The position numbers and the translations under genes were made by a program. From NCBI GenBank assembly GCA_017654935.2, contig CM065693.1, forward strand, positions 54,565,229-54,629,228: DNA of 64,000 nt. Direction: 5' to 3'. The stretch comes from Phymorhynchus buccinoides (lineage: Eukaryota > Mollusca > Gastropoda > Neogastropoda > Raphitomidae). Shown in pieces: positions 1 through 64,000 of the stretch (its first letter is position 1; each line of letters opens with the position of its first letter). The notes under the pieces were generated by a model. The model searched no databases. It had not been told where the DNA came from and worked only from the letters and a program-made list of their open reading frames with translations.

Positions 1-233
1 CTTTCACCGCCAGCAATATTTCAGCCAAAAATGTCCATTAAATTTACCTGGAGAGAGAACAAAATCCATCTGCAGTATTGGGGATTCTTCTGTGACATAT
101 ATAAAATAAGGTCTATCCTTACTTCCTAAAACTAAGACAATGGGGTTAATAGACCACAATTTGATGCCTTTTAGTGACCTAGGTGTTCAATCATTGTGGT
201 GCTAAAATGCGACTTTGGCGGTGAAAGGGTTAA
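1..233. mobile_element. TTAA MITE family 1, left-truncated by window edge
   Basis: Ends in gcggtgaaagggttaa, the inverted form of the opening ctttcaccgcc at position 1. Family 1 is about 235-260 bp with 17-bp termini TTAACCCTTTCACCGCC and a conserved interior (caccacaatg, cactaaaaggcatcaaa, gaggtaaggatag). No coding capacity. TTAA at the ends is the target preference of piggyBac-type elements. Confidence 0.85.
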
Positions 234-338
234 GCCTGAACAAGATATTTCATATCTGAGCATTATTTCTTGAACAGAAAGGGGAGAAGGGGGTAGTGCT
301 CTTCAAAACCTAATGCCCATTTACCTCTCGCTCTACCC

Positions 339-1111
339 GTAACCCTTTTGCCACCAGCCACCAATTTTCAGCCATAACTTTCTATCAAACTTACCCGGGT
401 AAAGAAAAGTTGTCGTCTACAATACTAGGGATCCCCCTATGACATGCATCAAATAAGGACTTTCCTTATCTCCCAAAATTAACAACATACAGTCATTGGA
501 TAACGGATCCTGATCTCTTCATGCCTTTTAGTGACATGTACAGACCTGCTTACCCCTATTTTGCAACGTTGTAATTTCTGAAACAAAAAGACGTAATTTT
601 GAAAAAGAAGCTGTAATCCAACGCGTGACAAAAGAACGTCGATATCGTACTGACCTGAGTGTGCAATACTAATGTCCGTCGAGCAGTAGACACAGAACAC
701 ATGCTCGTCACCTAGTGTTGAACGACGTATTCCTGGAATTTTTAGGTCACATTCCCGGAATTTCTGTGCCATTTAAGTGACTTTTGATGTCTTTTCTTTT
801 GATTTTTTTGACCAGAAGATACAGAAGCTTAGGAATGCACTCGCTTGGATGCCATTTTGAAACAGAAACGGAAATGGCGTGAAATGACTTTTCACCGCAT
901 CGTTTCAAAAGCTTCGCTTACCGACGCAACTGTAGTGGGTTTTTTTTATATTTAGGATTTTGTTTTCCCGTTGTTGTTTTTCGTAGACGTAATTACTGTA
1001 ATTTGACTTTTCCCCCGTAAAAATTACGGCAAAATCGGGATGGTAAACAGGTCTGCATGCGTGTTAAATTGGTGTGGTGCACAAATGTGACATCCATGGC
1101 GAAAGGGTTAA
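339..1111. mobile_element. TTAA MITE family 1, long variant (773 bp)
   Basis: Family 1 termini (aaccctttt-gccaccagcc ... ccatggcgaaagggttaa) enclose about 500 bp of extra DNA. The extra part has no recognisable protein. Confidence 0.65.
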
Positions 1112-1421
1112 AGAATTTATTGAGTTGAGTTGGAAAATAAAGAACAACAAAAAAGGGGGGGATGAAGTTTAGACAAGAAAAAAAAGCAGCAAAAGCATGA
1201 TAGTAATACAGTGACATAAATTCACAATCTTCTTTATGCTCCCTACACCCCATCCGTCTCTGTTCTAGATTTGAAAAGAAGGGGGAAAATAAGCAACAGC
1301 TTTTTTACATGTCACAATCTAAACAATGTTTAAAAGTTTGATTCATCTTTCAAGTTCCAAGCGTGACTCAATCACCACAACCCAGGGTTACACAGCACAC
1401 ATGTGTAACACATCCACTGGT

Positions 1422-2089
1422 GCACACACACACACACACACACTCTCTCTATATATATATACGTAAATATAATGTTTCTCTCTAACGTGGGCTTATTAGT
1501 GTATTGTATTCTATCATTGGACCATGAGCGTATTTGCACCTGTGTGTTCGAACACACCACCAGAGACTAGGTATGCATGTTTTGGTATAGTTATAGGATA
1601 TACTGTATGTTTTGTGTGTGTGCGAGTACGTGAACGAGCTGTTCGTTTGAGCTTGATTTTTTTCCGCATGTTCTTCAATTTACTGTGAACATGCCTGTTG
1701 TTATTTTCTATTCTTTTTATGCATTTTTTTATTTCTTTTTGTTTTCCTTTTCTTATTATTTGGTTTTTCTTTTTCCCCTCGAGGGCATGGTGTAAAGACG
1801 CTTGAGCTTATCCGTTTACCCTCATTAAACATTCGTATTCGTATTCTCTCTCTCTCTCACACACTCTCTCTCCCTCACCCACTGGTTCACACACACTCTC
1901 TCTCTCTCTCTCTCTCTCACACACATACACACATATGCACTCTCTCTATATCTATATCTCTCTTACACACACACACACACTCTCTCTCTCTCTCTCTCTC
2001 CCTCACCCACTGGTTCACACACACATCAAGCTTATTCTTTTATCGTCAATAAAGATCATTTTGACTTGACTTGACTTGACTTACACACA

Positions 2090-2168
<79 letters not shown>

Positions 2169-2185
2169 TCTCTCTCTCTCTCTCG

Positions 2186-2217
<32 letters not shown>

Positions 2218-2450
2218 AGCACACACACACACAAGCACACACACACACACACAGTCACACACACACACATGCACACACATACACACAGACACACACTCTC
2301 CCTCTCTCCCTCTCATACACACACATACACTCTCTCTTTCTCTCTCTCTCACACACACACACACACTCTCTCTCTCACACACACAAACACAAGCACACGC
2401 ATGCGCACACACACACACACACACAGTCACACACACACACATCCACCAAC
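1422..2450. repeat. CA/CT simple-sequence cluster
   Basis: Interrupted (CA)n and (CT)n tracts, with two copies of ccctcacccactggttcacacacac (about 1,870 and 2,000) and a short gacttgacttgactt run. The open frames seen here are low-complexity only. Confidence 0.92.
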
Positions 2451-2454
2451 TCAC

Positions 2455-16992
<14,538 letters not shown>

Positions 16993-16999
16993 TGCCCTT

Positions 17000-18300
17000 G
17001 GGTTCCGTGATTCTCGATAAAATGATTCATAAAATTACACATAAACATCACAGACGGTAGTCTACCCCTTTGAGACTACGGCCATTTTGCATTAATCTCC
17101 AAGCAAATGAATCCAGTCTGATTGTGTGAATGAATGGATCACGTATCTTTAGGAAAAGAAAGGCTTCCAAATAATGTTTATTTGTACGATGTCAGTATTT
17201 GTCATGCAAAAGTGTCATCGTGTTGAATGCAGTAAAATAATCCTAAAATCTCTGAACTCTTTATCATTTCTGTAGGCGTATTGTTGGCGAGAGTTATCGT
17301 GCATTATTGACAAATGTCAACCGGAAATGTTCTCTAGTCAAAAAGTGATTAAAAATAAATCAGAAAGAGTAAGGAGAGGGGGGGGGGGGGGGGGCTTACA
17401 CTAAAAAAGTTTCTTCAAGTTTTAAATTTAATATGACATTAATTAATGCATGGTTTTTAGTTCATTTTCATACATATTGTTTTCATACCATTACATTCAT
17501 TGAAACAGGCGATTGTGGGTGGGTTTTTTGTTATGCAAATGTCAAGAAACGAAAATGAAAGTGATTTACTTCTGCATATGTTCAACTTCTTTATAACAAT
17601 ATAAGTAATTGAACACACTTTAGGGGTGACCATAGAAAAAGAATCAGAAGAGAGAGAGAACGTGAATACACATGCAAACTACCTGATTTGCTTAGAATCA
17701 AGTTCTTAGTTTTCAGAGTCAGATAGAGAAAAGAACAATTAAACATCTCTATTTTATTAGCCTGAACCGACCCCCACCCTTTCTCTCTCTCTTCCTCTCT
17801 CTCTCAGAATGAGGTTCTAGTACCCTCCAGCCTTTTTCTTTTTTTTCCTTTTTTTTCTTCTCTTTTTGTAGATCTGTTACTTTTTTTACTTCTTTTTTTT
17901 TTAATGCGGTGTTATGTCCTTATCCTGCACAAAAGATAAAAAATATCTTGTTTCTTGTTGTTTTGATGATTTTTTTTACAATAATTTATTTCATAACTAG
18001 CACTTTGAGTCAAATTTTAATGACAAAAAAGGGATATTTAAAGAAAACGGATGCTTTTGCTCAAATGCAATGTGACAGCAATGAACCCTCCCTGTATGAG
18101 AGTCAGTGTTTTCATCATAATGCTTTTAGCTGTTAGATAAATAAATAAGTCCCCATGGCTGAGAGAGTGGGGATATCCCCTTAGTAAGGCATCTCCACTT
18201 TTCAATTTTTTTTAGCCCAGCTTTCAAAAATAGTGGTTGCATCCTCAGCTCTCTGAGAGTCATAGCCAAACATGAATACACATGGTTCATATCAAAATTC
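17000..18300. other. DMXL upstream region, no gene recognised
   Basis: Would contain the 5' UTR and promoter of DMXL. I see a 16-base G run at 17,379, pyrimidine-rich stretches at 17,770-17,900 and otherwise AT-rich DNA. Confidence 0.5.
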
Positions 18301-18316
18301 ACAAACTTTCAAAGAC

Positions 18317-18552
18317 CTTTAATGGCTTAGAGTCCAAACGGACTATCTTTAGATAGTCCATTGACTTATTATTCATGATATTGCACAAACTAAGAACTAG
18401 CATTAAAAAAAGACTACAAAAAAATTAAATTGGGATTATGCTTTTTATATTTCTGCAGTATTTTTCTTTTATACAAGTTATTAGTTTTCGCAGTAAGTTC
18501 AATAATACGTCAATGGACTATCTAAAGATAGTCCGTTTTGACTCCAAGCCAT
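18317..18552. repeat. foldback element
   Basis: Arms aatggctt-gagtc-aaacggactatctttagatagtccattga (left) and the inverse (right) are ~45 bp each and enclose about 145 bp of AT-rich DNA. Each arm itself contains the palindrome gactatcttTagatagtc. Confidence 0.88.
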
Positions 18553-19121
18553 TGTTTTATGTTATTTTCAAAGACCTCTCACGGCATGCAGTGATGACGA
18601 TTGTTTCGATCACGATCATTCAAGTTGCACCAATGTAGCGAAAAGTCTTGGGGGGGCCGTTTCACAAGGGCTAACGTTACGTTGCGCTCGCTCAAATCGG
18701 CAAAAACGGTCTAAGAAACACCCTTTGTTTGCCGATAGTTCGCGTGGCGCTTTGTTCTTGCCAAACACCGAGCAAGCGGCGAACTATCCGGAACTAGTAG
18801 GGGGTGAATACATTTCTTGTTGTTGATTGGTCCATTAATGTTTGGTTAAAATAATACTTTTTGGGACCAGTCAGACAAGAGTTTGTAATATTCTTCCGCA
18901 AACGTTTTCTAAAGTGTTTCTTAGACCCCTTTTGTCGTAACAGATATGCGCGCGGCGACCGTCGTCTAGAGAAATTCGACCCTGGATAGAGTAAAGGGAA
19001 GTAACTTGACAAATCGAGGATGCCTGCTATTTGGAAAATAAGTCAAATTAAATTTCTTCTTTATCAATTCTGGAAGCAAACAAAACAAATGTTATGGTGT
19101 CAATTACTTTTCTTTTAGGCA

Positions 19122-19289
19122 TTAACCTCTTCGCTGCCTACGACGTATATATACGTCCTCTATAGCGCTTCAGTACTTGCCACCAACGTATATATACGTC
19201 GCCACTAAGTAGTGATATTGCAGCGTTCATAAATCGCGCGGCAAACCGACGGCGCATGCGCATGTAGTAGGCGGCAGCGAAGGGGTTAA
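19122..19289. mobile_element. TTAA MITE family 3
   Basis: Termini ttaacctcttcgctgcc and ggcagcgaaggggttaa with TTAA. The interior has two copies of acgtatatatacgt. Confidence 0.8.
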
Positions 19290-19419
19290 TGACCTTTTCA
19301 CAAATGATTTCAAGATTTTGTCATGATTTTCACAAACAATTTTCAAAGACTTGAAATGTGTGCCTTTGTGAAATGCGCATTTTGTAAATATTAAAATACA
19401 GGGTTCATACAGATTTTTC

Positions 19420-19470
19420 AAGCACAGAACTTCCAGAAGGTGGGGGAACTATTTATACAAAAGACCCCCT
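19420..19470 (-). mobile_element. Element A/B core fragment
   Basis: Only agcacagaacttccagaagg through aaaagaccccc remains. Confidence 0.75.
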
Positions 19471-19995
19471 CAAACGCATCAGTGTTGACATACGTCAGTT
19501 GTTTAACTTCCATACAGACAAAACAATCATGATTTTCACTCTTTTTATTGATCAAAATCATATGCATGTATACACAAATTATTTACTTTTATAAAAAAGC
19601 ATTTGAGCAATGCACGAAAATGTTTTTAAAACAAGTAACATCAAGTAACAAAAATATCACCATGGCTTCTATTTGTCATTGATTAAAAAATGAACACTAA
19701 AAATACCACACACACAACAAAATAAATGAATAAACAAACGAAAAGTGGGGTTTACTGATATGTATTGAGTGCATGTGTGTCTTTGTGAAATGCGCATTTT
19801 GTAAAAAGTTTTTAAAAAATTCAAATATAGCGAGACTTCAACTGTAAAATAATATAAAACACATGGTGGGTTTTTTAACAACAAAATCTTATGCATCACA
19901 AAAGTTAGACAATTTAAATTTAAAAGAATAATTGCATTCGGCACACGTTATAAAAATATAACACACATCATAAAGATACAATTACTTAAAGTTCA

Positions 19996-20240
19996 ACTCA
20001 GCAGATGTTCTGATTTAGGACGCCAGGGAGAAAAAAAAAGGACTGAATTGGAATGCATACTTTTGTAAGTATATACTCAGCAGATGTCCTGATTTAGGAC
20101 AACAAAACAGAGAGAGAAAAATATGGACGGAATTGGAATGCATACTTTTGTAAGTACAAACTCAACAGATGTCCTGATTTAGCACAACAAAACAGGGAGG
20201 AAAAAAAATGGACGGAATTGGAATGTATACTTTTGTATAT
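19996..20240. repeat. three 80-bp tandem repeats
   Basis: Each unit has agatgtcctgatttaggac and ggaattggaatgcatacttttgta. Confidence 0.9.
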
Positions 20241-20484
20241 ATAATACTCAGACGTAGAGCAAAAATCTATCAATCAATACAAAAAATGTGTATACAATCA
20301 TTCCAGTATGTCAAAGATGAAAAATGGTTTTTGGATGTAAAAGAAAAATTCTATAGGCGTAAAATTCTATCAAAATAGTCATTGAATCAGTGAGATAGTC
20401 CACACACATTGGGGAGAGAGAGAAAGAGTTGAAATTTTAAAAAAAAGAAAAACATGATGTCTGTACACCCACCCCCCTTGTGGG

Positions 20485-21060
20485 GATACTGGGGGGGGGG
20501 GGCTCTTTTGTACAAATAGTTCCCCCACCCTCTGGAAGCTAGTTCTGTGCTTGCAGCTCCCTCTTATCTTTCACTCTCTTTGACTCTGCCGCTTCCCTTT
20601 GCTTACTGTCATCTACGATCTTTCTGGTCCATTCTCCTGCCTTTGTTTTAGACATTCTAAGATTGTCTCCAGCTGTCTCTCAGATTGTCTCTCATCTACG
20701 ATCTTTCTGCCTTTCTGGTCCATTCTCCTGCCTTTGTTTTAGACATTCTAAGATTGTCTCCAGCTGTCTCTCAGATTGTCTCTCATCTACGATCTTTCTG
20801 CCTTTCTGGTCCATTCTCCTGCCTTTGTTTTAGACATTCTAAGATTGTCTCCAGCTGTCTCTCAGATTGTCTCATCTACGATCTTTCTGCCTTTCTGGTC
20901 CATTCTCCTGCCTTTGTTCTAGAAATTCTAACTAAGATTGTCTCCAGCTGAAGATGGACATGCTGGGCCCAATTATTTCTTTGTTAGGCGCATAATGGCA
21001 GCATGATGCATTTGTGCTCATAATGACAACAAACTGTCTGAGCGATTGATAACGAAGAAA
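20485..21060 (+). mobile_element. Element B with internal 93-bp triplication
   Basis: An otherwise normal Element B in which the segment ending gattgtctccagctg is repeated (boundaries near 20,666, 20,760, 20,854 and 20,945). The expansion gives an apparent 88-residue frame that is not a gene. Confidence 0.9.
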
Positions 21061-21631
21061 AAGAGGAAGAATACCTGTACTCCTTGCATTCAGCCTGGAA
21101 ACAAAATGGGTGAATGGCAGAGATTTGTGATTGTGCATGGACAACTTTTACACAAAAAGCATGGCTAATATTCCTCTTTCTCATCACATGCGCGTGCGCA
21201 CGCACACACACGCACGCACACGCACACACACACACACAATCAAATATCAAATATACACAGACTAGAATTGCAACACCAAAAAACCCATTTAATGTCAAAA
21301 CTAATTCTTCTTCTTTTTTTCCCCAGGGGATAAAAATAGATTCAACCTCGAATTCTAGATAGATATTACATAACATTTTGGAATCTGGGAAATTTCTGAC
21401 CTTTACTGGGAACATTTTGAATTCAGATTTTTTTAAATGAAAATTCCTTCTTTTTGGGGGGGAAAATTCCACATTTTCCCAACCTCCACATTGAGAAATG
21501 TCCAAGTGGCTGCATGCTATACAAATTAAAATCATGAAAGAGAGAGAGAAAGAACACTTGAACTTGAACCCTTGCCTGTATTCATTATTCATTATGCCTA
21601 TTGGTGTCCTACTGTAAGTCCTTTCTCACTT

Positions 21632-22252
<621 letters not shown>

Positions 22253-22300
22253 TGATATCTACAATGACTTCTTTGTATTTTTGGGAAGAAGAAAAAGAAG

Positions 22301-22880
22301 TACCGTATTGTTCGGATCATTAGGTGCTGCTGTGTATAAGGCGAATAGGGCAATTTTCAAGAAAAATCTGAACAAAGTAAAAGGTGCCCTCGTTTATAAG
22401 GCGATACACACCTCGCAACAGAAAGTCGAAGTTTGAAGCCCGTACACGTCCTGTAAATGCTTACCGACCGCCATTACTGCTGTCATAAACGAGAGTTGGC
22501 TCCCTTCTCAAATAATCGAACTTCCGTTTTTGCGAGTTCCCGTTGTTGTGTTTGGACTTTTCTTCGCGAAAACTGGTAGAATTATGGCATTTTAAGCTCT
22601 ACAACGATGCTCTTTACATCCAATGAAGGGTTATGGCATCTGTTGGACATTATCTTGGATGATAATAGGAATTTTGAAGCATTTTAACATGAGTATTCGT
22701 CGTATCGGCGACTTGTTATCACTTTCGATGTTGTGACTCACAGTAGCCTGTACTGAGCTCGGCAATCGTTGCCTCTCTTCTCACAACTTTGTTCACTAAT
22801 AGGATGCTCTCGTTTATTAGGCGCGCACATAGGTAAAATTGGAGACAAAAATATCGCCTTACAGTCCGAAAATTACGGTA
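22301..22880. mobile_element. TA MITE (TACCGTATT...GGAC family), long form
   Basis: Ends taccgtattgttcgg and ccgaaaattacggta; interior about 550 bp, with repeats of cgtttataaggcg/cgtttattaggcg near each end. Confidence 0.8.
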
Positions 22881-22885
22881 TGTGT

Positions 22886-22891
22886 TTTATT
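22886..22891 (-). terminator. candidate NEK9 polyadenylation signal
   Basis: AATAAA on the minus strand, 430 bases past the e23 stop. Another AATAAA is at 22,813-22,818 inside the neighbouring MITE. No other supporting element is visible. Confidence 0.3.
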
Positions 22892-23320
22892 TAGCTGTTT
22901 CTACACACACTTTTTTGTATGTGATAGCAACATGCGTAATCGTGTTTCTGTCAAAATTAATATTCACTTGTCCTGTGTATTGTCATGCTGTACACAGTAC
23001 ACACTCTTTTTGTGCATTCGTTCGTCTTCCGTCAGTGGCCAAATATGATGACGCACAGCCACGACTGGTAGAAACTTCGATAAACAATGTCGTGCGGAGG
23101 TGTGGCTGCGAGTTGGGACTCGGAATGAGCGGCATGGGAGCAACGCCACTGTACGGCCCAAAAGATGGGACAGCAAAAAACACACAAAAAAACCAATGTC
23201 TCTTCTACTTCTAGAGCAGTTCCTACTTCTAGGGCCGGGGTTCCTGACTCTAAATAACAATTTTTGTTGGGGGGGTTTTCTCATCCCACGTTGAAATGTC
23301 GCCTTGGAGGTGGGTTATGT

Positions 23321-63537
<40,217 letters not shown>

Positions 63538-63738
63538 CTGGACACATAATAATAATAATAATAATAATCACATGGGTGCAACTCCTGAAAATGGAAAAAA
63601 ATGAAAGGCAGGGGTCCAGGGGCTGGTGAGGCCCCGCCGGGGTACATTACAGGGGCAGAACCCCATCAACAGAATTCAGGGAAAATAAAAAGAAAACTGA
63701 AATCCGTGCAAAACGGACATAGTAGCACCCATGTAATC

Positions 63739-63772
<34 letters not shown>

Positions 63773-63784
63773 CTTACTATGCTT

Positions 63785-63990
63785 TCTTTTAAGTGTTTCT
63801 TGAAAAAAGGCAGAACGGACCGGTAAGGCAGAAAGACAGCAGATGACACTCAGCAAAGGGAAAAGGCAGAGTCAAGCTCAAAGAGAGTGACAGATTAGAG
63901 GAAGTTACAAGCACAGAACTTCCAGAAGGTGTGGGAATTATTCATACAAAAGACACCCCCCCCCCCCGCTATCCCCACGGGGGAGCGCCT
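63785..63990 (-). mobile_element. Element B, core only
   Basis: gtgtttcttgaaaaaaggcag to gctatccccacgggg; lacks the distal 3' module. Sits about 250 bp upstream of the e1 acceptor. Confidence 0.83.
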
Positions 63991-64000
63991 CTTTCTGTTT

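Noticed and set aside
20984..21592. Possible NEK9 terminal exon near 21,076-21,095 (AECKEY after TTTCCAG)
   Set aside because: It runs directly into Element B sequence, has no homology, and the 23,321-23,377 exon fits phase and coiled coil better.

Overview
This is a eukaryotic, intron-dominated window. The long introns are full of tRNA-derived SINEs, foldback MITEs and CA/CT tracts, and the two recognisable genes are metazoan. The protein sequences and repeat style suggest a lophotrochozoan, most likely a marine gastropod mollusc; that placement is an inference. No bacterial gene, CRISPR array, integron, rRNA or intact tRNA is present. The many long open frames in CA, CT, GA and GAT tracts are low-complexity artefacts.

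Two genes lie head-to-tail on the minus strand. From the right edge down to about 23.3 kb is a NEK9-type NIMA-related kinase gene. I resolve 23 exons, called e1-e23 in transcript order. They join in one consistent reading frame of 864 codons including the stop, i.e. 863 residues. e1 begins inside the N-lobe at the VVWK lysine strand, so the true N-terminus and glycine loop lie beyond 64,000. The order is kinase domain (e1-e8), linker (e9), RCC1-type beta-propeller (e10-e18), acidic/Gly-rich C-terminal region (e19-e21), short coiled coil (e22) and terminal exon (e23). Downstream lies the 5' part of a DMXL/rabconnectin-3-alpha gene (d1-d5): a start-codon exon at 16,992 and four further exons to 2,455. 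The gene then leaves the left edge.

The most unusual feature is in the NEK9 introns. At least seven of the 23 exons have partial exon copies beside or near them. Each copy carries one edge of the exon together with its splice site: acceptor plus 5' edge for e10, e12 and e14; donor plus 3' edge for e1, e9, e13, e14 and e20. Copy number runs from one to eighteen. At e14, five 101-bp units each present an acceptor, 36 coding bases and a plausible donor. These would be phase-symmetric micro-exons supplied partly by the terminal repeat of a MITE. I regard this exon-edge amplification as the main candidate for something undescribed.

The rest is repeats. A modular pair of SINE-like families (here Element A and Element B) shares a core but has different 3' modules; several copies have clear target-site duplications, and several sit within tens of bases of NEK9 splice sites. 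Other elements are a CAA-tailed SINE family, tRNA-headed SINEs sharing a common tail, several TTAA-flanked MITE families, TA-flanked MITEs, other foldback elements, and 3' fragments of CR1/L2-like LINEs. Stretches not listed are intron or intergenic DNA in which I recognise nothing.
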